This document shows, in pieces, positions 27,901 to 39,016 of a stretch of DNA of 64,000 bases. The stretch is from Iamia sp963728655. GTDB taxonomy: Bacteria; Actinomycetota; Acidimicrobiia; Acidimicrobiales; Iamiaceae. The notes beneath the pieces were generated by a model, which did not search any database, was not told where the DNA came from, and saw nothing but the letters and a program-made list of their open reading frames with translations. Numbering within the stretch: the stretch's first letter is position 1; every line of letters begins with the position of its first letter. The stretch lies in NCBI GenBank assembly GCA_963728655.1, contig CAVSLD010000006.1, positions 1,504,676-1,568,675 of the forward strand, given 5' to 3'. The translations under genes and the position numbers were made by a program.

Positions 27901-29112
27901 TCACGGCGCGGCGAGGGCCGCCAGGGCGGCACCGGCCAGCAGCCGAGCCCCGATCGCCAGGGCCCGCTCGTCGACGTCGAAGGCGCCGGAGTGGATGTCG
28001 ACGGGGTCGGCCCCGGGGGTGGTCACGCCCAGGCGGGCGAAGGCGCCCGGCACACGTTCGAGGAACCAGGAGAAGTCCTCGCCCCCGCCGCTCTGGCGGG
28101 TGGGGACCACGCCGCCGGGGACGGCCACCGCCTCGGCCGCCCCGGCCAGGAGGCGGGTGGCCCACGGGTCGTTCTCGACCGGCGGGGCACCGGTGCGGTG
28201 GTCGAGCTCCCACGTGGCGCCCAGCGGCTCGGCGATCCCGGCCACCAGCCCCGGCAGGAGGCGGGCCGCGTCCTCCCAGCCGGCCCGTCCGCCGGCCCGC
28301 AGCGAGCCGCGGATGACGGCCTGGCTGGGGATCACGTTGGGGGCGTCGCCCGAGGAGATGGCGCCGAAGGTGAGGTTGACGCTGTCGCGCGGGTCGGTCA
28401 TGCGGTCGAGGTCGCCCTGCAGCCCCACGACCATGCGGGCCGCGACGTGGACGAGGTCGACGGTGCGGTGGGGTCGGCCGGTGTGGCCCCCGGGGCCGGA
28501 GAGGCGGATCTCGACCATGTCCGCCGCGGAGGTGATGGGACCGGACGACACGCCGACCTGGCCCACGTCCAGCCGGGGGTCGCAGTGCAGGGCGAAGATG
28601 GCCCGGGCCCCGTCGACCAGGCCGGCCTCGGCCAGCGGCCTGGCACCGGAGGGGATGGTCTCCTCGGCCGGCTGGAACACGATGCGCACCCGCCCCTCCC
28701 CCGGGCGCAGCACCCGGGCGAGGGCCTGCGCCGCGCCCACGGCGGCGGCGGTGTGGGCGTCGTGGCCGCAGGCGTGGGCCACGCCCGGGACGGTGGAGCG
28801 GTAGGGCGCGTCCTTGACGTCGGTGAGGCGCAGGGCGTCCATGTCGGCCCGGAGGGCGACGAGGGGTTCGCCCTCGCCCACGTCGCAGATCAGGCCCGTC
28901 GGCGTCGGCGCCGCCTCCACCGCCAGCCCGGTGGCGGCCAGGTGGCGGCCCACCACCTCGGTGGTGCGGGCCTCCTCCCACGATGGCTCGGGGTGGGCGT
29001 GGAGGTCGCGCCGCAGGGCGACGAGGTCGGCCTCGACCTCGGCGACGGCCCGGGCGACCTCACGGGCGCGGTCGTCGGGGCCCGCCTGCGGAGCGGGTAC
29101 GGCCGCGCTCAT
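27901..29112 (-). CDS. M20 family amidohydrolase (hippurate hydrolase-like)
   Basis: Zinc-dependent hydrolase of N-acyl amino acids or similar amides. It has 403 residues. Metal and active-site residues appear in ADMDALRL, VAHACGHDAHTAAAVG (metal-binding Cys/His pair of the M20D type), VFQPAEETIPSGA and the late IHSGAFDVDE. The dimerisation-domain block SGPGGHTGRPHRTVDLVHVA is intact. The natural substrate cannot be read from sequence. It follows the YbdK-like gene on the same strand. Confidence 0.88.
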   Translation of the reverse strand: MSAAVPAPQAGPDDRAREVARAVAEVEADLVALRRDLHAHPEPSWEEARTTEVVGRHLAATGLAVEAAPTPTGLICDVGEGEPLVALRADMDALRLTDVKDAPYRSTVPGVAHACGHDAHTAAAVGAAQALARVLRPGEGRVRIVFQPAEETIPSGARPLAEAGLVDGARAIFALHCDPRLDVGQVGVSSGPITSAADMVEIRLSGPGGHTGRPHRTVDLVHVAARMVVGLQGDLDRMTDPRDSVNLTFGAISSGDAPNVIPSQAVIRGSLRAGGRAGWEDAARLLPGLVAGIAEPLGATWELDHRTGAPPVENDPWATRLLAGAAEAVAVPGGVVPTRQSGGGEDFSWFLERVPGAFARLGVTTPGADPVDIHSGAFDVDERALAIGARLLAGAALAALAAP

Positions 29113-29179
29113 CGCCACGCCCGACGTCGGTCGGGGCACGGGAGGCCGGGGCGGGCCGGGGGACGCTCGGGCACGGATC

Positions 29180-30346
29180 TCACGAGGGTGAGGGGAGCAC
29201 GCCGGGGCGGTCCGATGCCAGCTCGGCCACCAGCAGGTCGACCACCGGGCGCAGCCCGTCGGCGCCGCAGGCCCCCGGGGCCACCACCGCCCGCTGCCGC
29301 TCGTAGCTGGCGCCGCCGGCCACGATGCCCTCCACCCGGGCCAGCTCGTCGACGCAGCCCAGCCGCTCGGCGGCGGGGGCCAGCTCGGCCACGAGGGCCC
29401 GGACCGCGTCGCGGACGGGCACCAGGTCGCCCTGGTCGTCGACGATGAGCCGGGCGTCGAGGCCGTGGCGCCCGGCCCGCCACTTGTTCTGGCGCAGCAC
29501 CCAGTCGTGCTGGCGGGGCAGGGGGCGGCCCTCGTCGAGGCAGGTGTCGAAGTGCGAGACCAGGCACTGGGCCAAGGCGGCGATGGCGCTGACCTCGCCC
29601 AGGGTGGGGATGCCGTCGCACATGCGCAGCTCGACGGTGCCGAAGTCGGGGTGGGGGCGGATGTCCCACCACACCTCGCGCACGGTGGAGATGGCGGCCG
29701 AGGAGACCAGCGTCTCCATCAGCTGCTCGAAGTCCTCCCAGCTCTCGATGGGCGAGGGCAGGCCGGCGGTGGGGAGGCCCTCGAACACCTTGCTGCGACA
29801 CGATGCCAGGCCGGTGTCACGGCCCTCCCAGTAGGGGCTGGAGGCCGACAGCGCCAGCAGGTGCGGGATGTAGCCGGAGAGGGCGTTGGCGATGGCGATG
29901 GCCTTCTCCGGCGAGCGGATGCCGACGTGCACGTGCACGCCGAAGATCGCCAGGCGCCGGGCCATCCACTGCATCTCCTCGATGAGCTGGGCGTAGCGGG
30001 GGTTGGGGCTGACCTGCTGGTCCTGCCAGGCCGAGAAGGGGTGGGTGCCCGAGCAGAGCAGGTCGAGGCCCCGCCGGTCGGCCGCCGCGACCACCTCGTC
30101 GAGGGTGGCCTGGAGGTCGGCCCGGGCCTCGGCCACGGAGGTGCAGACCCCGGTGATGATCTCGATGGTGCACTCGAAGAGCTCGTGCTTGGCCTTGGGG
30201 TGCTCGCCCTCGGGGTGGCCGGCGCCGATCTCGCCCAGGATCGCGCTGGCCGCACTGGCCAGGGCCCGGGTCTCCCGGTCGACGAGCTCGAGCTCGACCT
30301 CGACGCCGAGGCTGGGCCCGGGCGAGCTGTTGAAGTCGATCTCCAC
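29180..30346 (-). CDS. YbdK-type carboxylate-amine ligase (GCS2 family)
   Basis: Glutamate-cysteine ligase 2 family. YbdK members have weak gamma-glutamyl-cysteine ligase activity and some actinobacterial homologues make other gamma-glutamyl compounds. It has 388 residues: PGPSLGVEVELELVD at the start (Glu ligands for Mg), HELFECTIEIITGVC, FGVHVHVGI (metal His) and WWDIRPHPDFGTVELRMCDG. The GTG start at 30346 is preceded by GAGGAGG at a good distance. A TAGGCT box lies in the leader further upstream. Confidence 0.88.
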   Translation of the reverse strand: MEIDFNSSPGPSLGVEVELELVDRETRALASAASAILGEIGAGHPEGEHPKAKHELFECTIEIITGVCTSVAEARADLQATLDEVVAAADRRGLDLLCSGTHPFSAWQDQQVSPNPRYAQLIEEMQWMARRLAIFGVHVHVGIRSPEKAIAIANALSGYIPHLLALSASSPYWEGRDTGLASCRSKVFEGLPTAGLPSPIESWEDFEQLMETLVSSAAISTVREVWWDIRPHPDFGTVELRMCDGIPTLGEVSAIAALAQCLVSHFDTCLDEGRPLPRQHDWVLRQNKWRAGRHGLDARLIVDDQGDLVPVRDAVRALVAELAPAAERLGCVDELARVEGIVAGGASYERQRAVVAPGACGADGLRPVVDLLVAELASDRPGVLPSPS

Positions 30347-30441
30347 GGGGCCTCCTCGCCGACGGTGGCGATCGTGCGAGCCTACGGCGGCCCGCCGCCC
30401 CCGCCGGGCGACCCGGCCGGGCCGGTGTGGCCGGGGGGTGC

Positions 30442-32540
<2,099 letters not shown>

Positions 32541-32583
32541 CGGTCGGTCCCCCGAGGCGGCGCCGCGCGTCGTCGGACCGGCC

Positions 32584-33207
32584 TCATCGGCGGGCCACCA
32601 TGCGGCGGAGGGCCTCGCTGACCAGGGACGACACGTCGTCGCCCCCGGGCAGGTCGCGGGTGGCCTCGGCGATCTCGTCGGTGGCGTAGCCCAGGGCGGC
32701 GAGGGCGTCGCGGACGTCGGCCCGCACCGCCCCGGCCCCGTTCCCGTTGCTCGACGGCGTGCCGTCGGCCGCGGCCAGGGCCGCGCCGACGTCGCCGGCG
32801 GGGACCTCGAGGCGGCTCTTGAGCTCGACCAGCAGCCGGGCCGCGGTCTTCTTGCCGACCCCCGGGACCAGGCAGAGGGCGGACACGTCGTCGTCGGCCA
32901 GGACCCGGCGCAGGGCCATGGGCTCGTGGACCGACAAGATGGCCAGGGCCAGGGCCGGGCCCACCCCGTGGGCCGAGATCAGGGCCTCGAAGGCCACCCT
33001 CTCGTCGCGGCTGGCGAAGCCGTAGAGGACCTGGGCGTCCTCCCGGACGTGGTGGTGGGTCCAGACCCGGACCTCGGCGCCCACGTCGCCCAGGCGGGCG
33101 GAGGTGGCGGGCCCGGCCAGCACCCGGTAGCCGACGCCCCCCACCTCGACCAGCAGCTCCCCGTCGGGGGCCCGCTCGACGAGGGTGCCGCGCAGCGATC
33201 CGATCAT
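32584..33207 (-). CDS. ruvA: RuvA, Holliday junction DNA-binding subunit
   Basis: Tetrameric protein that holds the Holliday junction for RuvB. It has 207 residues: OB-fold start MIGSLRGTLVERAPDGELLV, the two helix-hairpin-helix motifs (ALISAHGVGPALALAIL and CLVPGVGKKTAARLL), a flexible linker with GTPSSNGNGAG, and a C-terminal RuvB-binding domain (DALAALGYATDEI). The ATG at 33207 matches the family N-terminus; an upstream ATG at 33216 is possible. It is between ruvC (24 nt) and ruvB. Confidence 0.96.
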   Translation of the reverse strand: MIGSLRGTLVERAPDGELLVEVGGVGYRVLAGPATSARLGDVGAEVRVWTHHHVREDAQVLYGFASRDERVAFEALISAHGVGPALALAILSVHEPMALRRVLADDDVSALCLVPGVGKKTAARLLVELKSRLEVPAGDVGAALAAADGTPSSNGNGAGAVRADVRDALAALGYATDEIAEATRDLPGGDDVSSLVSEALRRMVARR

Positions 33208-33232
33208 CCCGGCCATGGTCGCGCTCCCGGGC

Positions 33233-33739
33233 TCACCCGCGGCCCACCGCGACCCGGCTCCGCATCGGGGCGTGGGCCAGGTGGCAGAGGGCCAGGGCGG
33301 CGGCATCGGCCGCGTCGGCGGGACGGGGGGCGGCGGCCAGGCCCAGGAGGGACTGCACCATGCGCGCCACCTGGTCCTTGTCGGCCCGTCCGTCGCCGGC
33401 CACGGCCTGCTTGACCTGGCTCGGCGTGTACTCCAGCACCTCGGCCCCGGCCCGGTGGGCCTCGGCCATGGCCAGGCCGCTGGCCTGGCCCACGGCCATG
33501 GCCGTGCGCACGTTGCTCTGGAAGAACACCCGCTCGACGGCCACCACCGCGGGCCGGGTCTCGGCCAGGAGGTCGGCCAGCTCGCGCTGGAGCTCGCCCA
33601 GGCGGGCCGGCAGGGGGTCCGAGGGGGCGGTGCGGATCACGCCGATGGCCCGGGCCCGGGTGGGCCGGCCGCGCCCGCCGGCCTCCAGGCAGGCGTAGCC
33701 GCACCGGGTGAGGCCGGGGTCGATGCCGAGGACGAACAC
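33233..33739 (-). CDS. ruvC: RuvC, Holliday junction resolvase
   Basis: RNase H-fold endonuclease that cuts the junction. It has 168 residues. The four acidic catalytic positions are placed in LGIDPGLTRCGYA, VAVERVFFQSNVRTA and the C-terminal DAADAAALALCH pair. The GTG at 33739 directly precedes the conserved strand and has a TAGGCT -10 box 8 nt upstream, so ruvCAB may be transcribed leaderless from here. Confidence 0.96.
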   Translation of the reverse strand: MFVLGIDPGLTRCGYACLEAGGRGRPTRARAIGVIRTAPSDPLPARLGELQRELADLLAETRPAVVAVERVFFQSNVRTAMAVGQASGLAMAEAHRAGAEVLEYTPSQVKQAVAGDGRADKDQVARMVQSLLGLAAAPRPADAADAAALALCHLAHAPMRSRVAVGRG

Positions 33740-33747
33740 AGGTTCGG

Positions 33748-33753
33748 AGCCTA
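33748..33753 (-). promoter_or_regulatory. -10 box (TAGGCT) of ruvC-ruvA-ruvB
   Basis: TAGGCT on the minus strand, 8 nt before the ruvC GTG. Confidence 0.4.
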
Positions 33754-33945
33754 GGCCAGCGCCGTCCCCCCGCCCGGGACCTCGGGTCCCGGGCGGTGCC
33801 CGCCCCCGTCCTGAGGCACCTGCGGAGCGCGGGGCGCAACGGGTGTGCCCCAGGAGGGCGGCGCGGCCAGGACCGACCGGCGCCGGGAGCAGCCCGGGCC
33901 TCCGCTCCCGCTCACGGCGGCCCCGGTCCGGCCGATGGAGGCGGG

Positions 33946-35025
33946 ATGTCTGCACCAGCCGACCACCCCACCGCGGCCCCGGAGCCGGTCGTCGCCCTGT
34001 CCGGGGTCCACCGCCGCTTCGCCCGCGTCGAGGCCCTCCGGGGCCTGTCGCTCACCGTCGCCCCCGGCACCGTCACCGTGCTGCTCGGCCCCAACGGGGC
34101 GGGCAAGACCACCGCCATCCGGGTCATCACCGGCGCCCTGGGCATCCACGAGGGCTCGGTGCGGGTCTTCGGCCTCGACCCGGACGTGGGTCGCAACGGC
34201 GAGTCGGTCCGGCGCCGCTGCGGGATCGTCTCGGCCAAGCCCGCCCTCTACGACCGCCTCTCCGGCCTCGACAACCTCCGGTACGCGGCCGAGCTCTACG
34301 GCCTGGGCTGGGACGACGACACCCGCGAGCGGGTGATGGCGGCCGCCACCCGGTTCGGCATCCAGGCCAGCCTGTCCGACCAGGTGGGCGGCTACTCGAC
34401 GGGCATGAAGACCCGCCTGGCCCTGTCCCGCTCGGTGCTGCACGAGCCCGACCTGCTGCTCTTCGACGAGCCCACGTCGGGCCTCGACCCCGAGTCGAGC
34501 CACGCCGTGCTCTCGATGATCAAGGACATGGCGGCCGACGGCACCACCGTCATCATGTGCACCCACCTGCTCATGGAGGCCGAGGGACTGGCCGAGCAGG
34601 TCGTGGTGATGGAGGGCGGCCTCGACATCGCCGCCGGCCGACCGGCCGAGCTGGTCCGGCGCTACTGGCCCGACGACGCCGTCCGCCTCGCGGCCGAGGA
34701 CGCCGCCGCCCTCGACGCCGTGACCGAGCTCCCCGGCGTGCGCGGCGTCGACCCGGTGCCCGGCACCATCGGCGAGGTCGACGTCCGCCTCGACGACATG
34801 CGACGGGTCCCGGACCTGGTCATGGCGCTCACGACCCGGGGTGTCCGCCTCACCCGGGTCAGCCCCCACGACCGCTCCCTCGAGGAGCTCTACTTCGCCG
34901 TCCGGGCCCCGCACATCCGCACCGCCCCGTCCGACGGCGGGCTCATGCCCGAGGCCTCCGCCCACCGCGACGAGCCGGCCCCGGCGGCCCCCCTCCCCAC
35001 GGCCGAGGAGGCCCCCGTCGCATGA
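33946..35025 (+). CDS. ABC transporter ATP-binding protein (CcmA/NatA type)
   Basis: 359 residues. Walker A LLGPNGAGKTTAIRVI (about 47-62), signature GGYSTGMKTRLALS, Walker B LLLFDEPTSGLDPES and switch His in MCTHLLMEAEGLAEQ are all complete. The TGMK wording of the signature is typical of the sodium/drug export subfamily. About 90 residues after the nucleotide domain have no clear motif, and the last 45 are Ala/Pro-rich. The ATG is preceded by GGAGG. It is followed by a permease gene, so the two likely form an exporter of unknown substrate. Confidence 0.9.
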   Translation: MSAPADHPTAAPEPVVALSGVHRRFARVEALRGLSLTVAPGTVTVLLGPNGAGKTTAIRVITGALGIHEGSVRVFGLDPDVGRNGESVRRRCGIVSAKPALYDRLSGLDNLRYAAELYGLGWDDDTRERVMAAATRFGIQASLSDQVGGYSTGMKTRLALSRSVLHEPDLLLFDEPTSGLDPESSHAVLSMIKDMAADGTTVIMCTHLLMEAEGLAEQVVVMEGGLDIAAGRPAELVRRYWPDDAVRLAAEDAAALDAVTELPGVRGVDPVPGTIGEVDVRLDDMRRVPDLVMALTTRGVRLTRVSPHDRSLEELYFAVRAPHIRTAPSDGGLMPEASAHRDEPAPAAPLPTAEEAPVA

Positions 35026-35089
35026 GCGAGCGCAGCGAGAGGACCAGACGACACCGCTGTCTCCCCGCCGCCGACGCGAGCGCAGCGAG
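35026..35089. repeat. Two exact copies of GCGAGCGCAGCGAG
   Basis: Copies at 35026-35039 and 35076-35089, 50 bp apart, in the gap between the ABC ATPase and permease genes. They are short and partly self-complementary. Confidence 0.45.
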
Positions 35090-35143
35090 CACCGGCGGCG
35101 CTCCTCGGCACCGTCGACACCCCGACCACCGTGAGGAGTGCCG

Positions 35144-35968
35144 ATGAGCTGGCACCGCGTCCGCATCGTCATCCGCACCGAGCTGCGCCAGCTGTCCCAG
35201 GCCCGGGACTTCTGGGGGCCCATGGTGATCCTCGGTGCCCTCTTCTTCGTCGTGGTCCCGACGATCCTGTTCCTCACCATCACCCAGATCGGCAACGTCG
35301 AGGCGGTGGACAACGTGTCCAAGGCCATCGACGTGCTCCCCGCCGGGGCCCAGCAGTCGATCCCCGACGTGGCCGCCTCGGGGCGCACCTCCTACGCCCT
35401 GGCCGTGTTCCTCCTGGCACCGGTGGCCATCGTCGTGCCCCTGACCATCTCGACCGCGGTGGGCGCCGCCAGCCTGGTGGGCGAGCGGGAGCGGGGCACC
35501 GGCGAGTTCCTGGCCCACTCCCCCGCCGACGCCCGGGAGATCTACCTGGGCAAGGTGATCGCCAGCATCGTGCCCGGCTACCTGACGACCTTCGTCGGCT
35601 TCGGTGCCTACTCGCTGATCGTCAACCTGCTGGTCGGCCCCGAGGTCGGCGGCTGGTTCTTCCCCACCCGGCAGTGGTGGGTCATGGTCCTCTGGGTCCT
35701 GCCCCCGTTCCTGGCCATCGCCCTGTCGATCGTGCTCCGGCTGTCGTCCCGGGTGAAGTCCACCGCTGCGGCCCAGCAGGCCTCGGGCCTGGTGACCCTG
35801 CCCCTCATCGGGATCGCCTACGGCCAGGCCACCGGATCACTGTTCGGCGCCGCCGGCCTGGGCTGGGTGATCGGCGGGGTGGCCTGGGTCATCGCCATCG
35901 CGTCCCTCGCCCGGGGCATGGCCATGACCAAGCGCTCCCGCCTCCTCGGCGTCGTCGACGGCATCTGA
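35144..35968 (+). CDS. ABC-2 type transporter permease
   Basis: 274 residues with six hydrophobic segments, beginning after a short cytoplasmic head (MSWHRVRIVIRTELRQLSQA). The segment VGERERGTGEFLAHSPADAREIYLGK, here abbreviated by its conserved parts GERERGT and YLGK, is the usual cytoplasmic coupling region of ABC-2 permeases. GAGGAG precedes the ATG at 35144. It forms a pair with the ATPase 118 nt upstream. The pair sits between ruvC and the peroxiredoxin/yebC genes. Confidence 0.85.
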   Translation: MSWHRVRIVIRTELRQLSQARDFWGPMVILGALFFVVVPTILFLTITQIGNVEAVDNVSKAIDVLPAGAQQSIPDVAASGRTSYALAVFLLAPVAIVVPLTISTAVGAASLVGERERGTGEFLAHSPADAREIYLGKVIASIVPGYLTTFVGFGAYSLIVNLLVGPEVGGWFFPTRQWWVMVLWVLPPFLAIALSIVLRLSSRVKSTAAAQQASGLVTLPLIGIAYGQATGSLFGAAGLGWVIGGVAWVIAIASLARGMAMTKRSRLLGVVDGI

Positions 35969-35987
35969 CCCGCCCGAGCCGGCCCAC

Positions 35988-36045
35988 CCCCGAGGTGGTG
36001 TCGGTCCTGGTCGTCAGAGCGACCACGATCGACACCGGTTCGGGG
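35988..36045. repeat. Palindromic repeat, family A copy 3 (possible bidirectional terminator)
   Basis: Arms of 26 bp matching at 21 positions around a 6-nt loop (TCAGAG). It lies between the convergent stops of the permease (35968) and the peroxiredoxin (36076). The right arm reads, on the minus strand, CCCCGAACCGGTGTCG, the family A core. Confidence 0.6.
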
Positions 36046-36075
36046 CCGCGCTCCCCGACGCCCGGGGCCGGCGCG

Positions 36076-36540
36076 TCAGGTGGAGCGGGCGACGGCGGCG
36101 GCGATGTCGTCGGGGGGCTGGAAGGTGAGCCCGGCGACGGCCCGGTGGATCCAGCCGATGGTGCCGGCGCCGTCGACCACGAACACCGAGCGCCGGTAGA
36201 ACCCGAGGGGCCCGACGATGCCGTAGGCGTGGCCCACCGCCTTGTCCTCGTCGGCCAGCAGGGGGAAGGCGAAGCCGCCGTGGGCGGCGGCGAAGTCCCG
36301 GTGGCTGTCGACCGACTGGGGGCTGAGGGCCAGCACCAGGGCGCCGACGTCGGCGAAGGCCTCGATCTCGTCGGTGTAGGTGACCAGCTGCCGGGTGCAG
36401 ACCGGTGTGCCGTCGCCCGGGTAGAAGACGAGCACGGCGGGCTGGCCCCGCAGGTCCGACAGCGTCCAGGACCCCACCCGGTCGCCCTCGACGCCGGGCA
36501 GGGTGAAGTCTGGTGCGGCGTCGCCGACCCTCAACCCCAC
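36076..36540 (-). CDS. Peroxiredoxin, BCP/AhpC-TSA family, 1-Cys
   Basis: Thiol peroxidase of 154 residues. The peroxidatic Cys48 is in LVFYPGDGTPVCTRQL, with Thr45 and Arg of the family active site nearby. There is no second Cys in the chain, so reduction must use an outside thiol. Family start APDFTLPGVEGDRV is intact. It is between the ABC pair and yebC on the minus strand; no operon partner is evident. Confidence 0.9.
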   Translation of the reverse strand: MGLRVGDAAPDFTLPGVEGDRVGSWTLSDLRGQPAVLVFYPGDGTPVCTRQLVTYTDEIEAFADVGALVLALSPQSVDSHRDFAAAHGGFAFPLLADEDKAVGHAYGIVGPLGFYRRSVFVVDGAGTIGWIHRAVAGLTFQPPDDIAAAVARST

Positions 36541-36639
36541 GACGACCGGCCCTGGCAGGTCACGACCACGACGACCGGTTCGGTGCGGGTCGTGCTGCGG
36601 ATGGGGACGCGGTCCCCGGCCCGGGGATCGGGCCCGGGG

Positions 36640-37391
36640 TCAGCCGGCATCGAGGGTGGCGAACACGTCGTCGGAGATGTCGAAGTTGGCGTGCACGTCC
36701 TGCACGTCGTCGCTGTCCTCCAGGGCGTCGATGAGCGACAGCACCGACTTCGCGGCGGCGGCGTCGTCGAGGGGGACGAGGTTGGCCGCGATCATGGCCG
36801 TGTCCGACGACCGGACCGGGAACCCCGCGTCCTCCAGGGCCCGGCGCACGTCTTCGACATCGGTCGGCGCGCAGGTGACCCGCCACACCACCTCGTCGTC
36901 GGCCAGGTCCTCGGCGCCGGCGTCGAGGGCGGCCATCATGAGGTCGTCCTCGTCGGCCGCCCGGTCGACGATCACGTGCCCTTGCGCTCGAACTGCCAGG
37001 CCACCGCGCCCGGCTCGGCCAGGGACCCGCCGGCCCGACTGAAGATCGTGCGCACCTCCGAGCCCGAGCGGTTGCGGTTGTCGGTGAGGACGTCGATGAG
37101 CACGGCCACGCCGTGGGGGGCGTAGCCCTCGTAGGTGATCTGCTCGTAGACGACGCCGTCGAGGTCGCCGGTGGCCCGCTTGACGGCCCGCTCGATGGTG
37201 TCGAGCGGCACCGACGCGTCGCGGGCCTTCTGGTACATGGTCCGCAGCGTGGGGTTGGCGTCGAGGTCGGCACCGCCCTGGCGGGCCGCCACCTCGACCT
37301 GGCGGATGAGCTTGGCGAAGAGCTTGCCCCGCTTGGCGTCGGCGGCGCCCTTCTTGTGCTTGATCGTGGCCCACTTGGAATGGCCGGACAT
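36640..37391 (-). CDS. YebC/TACO1 family protein, one frameshift
   Basis: About 249 residues. YebC proteins act as transcription regulators or as translation factors for proline-rich stretches. The N-terminus MSGHSKWATIKHKKGAADAK is the family signature, followed by NPTLRTMYQKA and YEGYAPHGVAVLIDVLTDN. A premature TGA at 36972 arises from one missing C (GGGCACG where GGGCCACG would continue the frame); the downstream frame reads HVIVDRAADEDDLMMAALDA to the stop. Length 3n+2 agrees. Its ATG shares one base with the pdxT stop (TGATG). Confidence 0.92.
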
Positions 37392-38020
37392 CAGTTCTCC
37401 TCGAAGGTGGACAGGAAGAGGCGGTGGAGGCGCAGGTCGTCGGTGAGCTCCGGGTGGAACGATGCCACGACCGTCGATCCCTGGCGGGCCAGGACGGGGC
37501 GGTCGCCCACGGTGGCCAGCACCTCGACGGCGGCCCCGGCGGCCTCCACGACCGGGGCCCGGATGAAGACGGCGTGGAAGGGGCCGCCCTCGACCGCGGC
37601 GCCGCCCCAGGTGAGGTCGAGGTCGGCCTCGAAGGAGTTCACCTGGCGGCCGAAGGCGTTGCGGCGCACGGTGACGTCGATCGTGGCCAGGCTCTCCTGG
37701 TCGGCCCGGCCGTCGAGCACCTCGGTGGCCAGGAGGATCATCCCCGCGCAGGTGCCGAGGGCGGGCATGCCGCCGGCCAGGCGCTCGGCCAGCGGGGCCC
37801 GCAGCCCGCTGCTGTCGAGCAGCTTGGACATGGTGGTGGACTCGCCGCCGGGCAGCACCAGTCCGTCGACGTCGGCCAGCGCGGCGGCGCTGCGCACCTC
37901 CACGGGTTCGGCGCCGAGGGCGCGCAGCGCGGCAGCGTGGCGGGCGACCTCGCCCTGGAGGGCGAGGATGCCGACCTTCAGGCCCGGGGTGGGCGTGGGG
38001 GCCGGGACGGCGCCCGCCAT
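37391..38020 (-). CDS. pdxT: PdxT, glutaminase subunit of PLP synthase
   Basis: Class I glutaminase that passes ammonia to PdxS. It has 209 residues: LKVGILALQGEVARHAAAL, LVLPGGESTTMSKLL, the catalytic GTCAGMILLA (Cys91) and the His-Glu pair in ASFHPELTDD. The ATG at 38020 is used; the conserved region begins at about residue 14. It is 37 nt downstream of pdxS and overlaps yebC by one base. Confidence 0.96.
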   Translation of the reverse strand: MAGAVPAPTPTPGLKVGILALQGEVARHAAALRALGAEPVEVRSAAALADVDGLVLPGGESTTMSKLLDSSGLRAPLAERLAGGMPALGTCAGMILLATEVLDGRADQESLATIDVTVRRNAFGRQVNSFEADLDLTWGGAAVEGGPFHAVFIRAPVVEAAGAAVEVLATVGDRPVLARQGSTVVASFHPELTDDLRLHRLFLSTFEEN

Positions 38021-38057
38021 CCCGGGGGCTCCGGCTCGGGGCGTCCGGGGACGGGGC

Positions 38058-38966
38058 TCACCAGCCCCGCTCGGCGAAGGTGGTCTCCAGGCCGGCGACC
38101 TCGAGGCCCGGCATGGCGGTGCCGAGGCCACGGGACACCTTGGCCAGCATCTCGGGGTCGCGGAAGTGGGTGGTGGCCTCGACGATGGCCTTGGCCCGGC
38201 GGGCCGGGTCGTCGCTCTTGAAGATGCCCGAGCCCACGAAGGTGGCCTCGGCCCCGAGCTGCATGGTGAGGGCGGCGTCGGCCGGGGTGGCGATGCCGCC
38301 GGCGCAGAACAGCGGGACGGGCAGGCGACCGGTGCTGGCCACCTCCTGCACCAGCGGCAGCGGGGCGGCCAGGCGCTTGGCCCAGTCGAACTGCTCGGCC
38401 GGGTCGGCCTGGGTGAGGCGGCGGACATCGCCCAGGATGGCGCGCAGGTGGCGCACGGCCTCGACGATGTTGCCGGTGCCGGCCTCGCCCTTCGAGCGGA
38501 TCATGCAGGCACCCTCGGAGATGCGGCGCAGGGCCTCGCCCAGGTTGGTGGCGCCGCAGACGAAGGGGACGGTGAAGGCCCACTTGTCGATGTGGTGGGC
38601 CTCGTCGGCCGGGGTGAGGACCTCGGACTCGTCGACGAAGTCGACGCCCAGGGCCTCGAGGATCTGGGCCTCGACGAAGTGGCCGATGCGGGCCTTGGCC
38701 ATGACCGGGATGGTGGTGACGGCCTTGATGCCCTCGATCATCTCGGGGTCGCTCATGCGGGCCACGCCGCCGTCGCGCCGGATGTCCGACGGCACCCGCT
38801 CGAGGGCCATGACGGCCACCGCGCCGGCGTCCTCGGCGATGCGGGCCTGGTCGGGGTCGACCACGTCCATGATCACGCCGCCCCGCAGCATCTCGGCCAG
38901 ACCGCGCTTCACCCGGAAGGTGCCTGTCTCGGGCGGCGGGCCGGCGGGGGTCGAGGTGTCGGACAT
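38058..38966 (-). CDS. pdxS: PdxS, PLP synthase subunit
   Basis: Barrel enzyme that builds pyridoxal 5-phosphate from ribose 5-phosphate, glyceraldehyde 3-phosphate and ammonia. It has 302 residues. The Schiff-base Lys91 in IPVMAKARIGHFVEAQILEA, the second Lys in MIRSKGEAGTGNIVEAVRH and the phosphate loop LPVPLFCAGGIATPADAAL are present. A TACACT -10 box stands 7 nt before the ATG, so pdxS-pdxT-yebC probably starts as a leaderless mRNA. Confidence 0.97.
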   Translation of the reverse strand: MSDTSTPAGPPPETGTFRVKRGLAEMLRGGVIMDVVDPDQARIAEDAGAVAVMALERVPSDIRRDGGVARMSDPEMIEGIKAVTTIPVMAKARIGHFVEAQILEALGVDFVDESEVLTPADEAHHIDKWAFTVPFVCGATNLGEALRRISEGACMIRSKGEAGTGNIVEAVRHLRAILGDVRRLTQADPAEQFDWAKRLAAPLPLVQEVASTGRLPVPLFCAGGIATPADAALTMQLGAEATFVGSGIFKSDDPARRAKAIVEATTHFRDPEMLAKVSRGLGTAMPGLEVAGLETTFAERGW

Positions 38967-38973
38967 GGCCCTC

Positions 38974-38979
38974 AGTGTA
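38974..38979 (-). promoter_or_regulatory. -10 box (TACACT) of pdxS
   Basis: Seven nucleotides before the pdxS ATG on the minus strand. Confidence 0.5.
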
Positions 38980-39016
38980 CGGCCCGCCGCCCGGACCCCC
39001 GAAGCGGGATCCGCGC

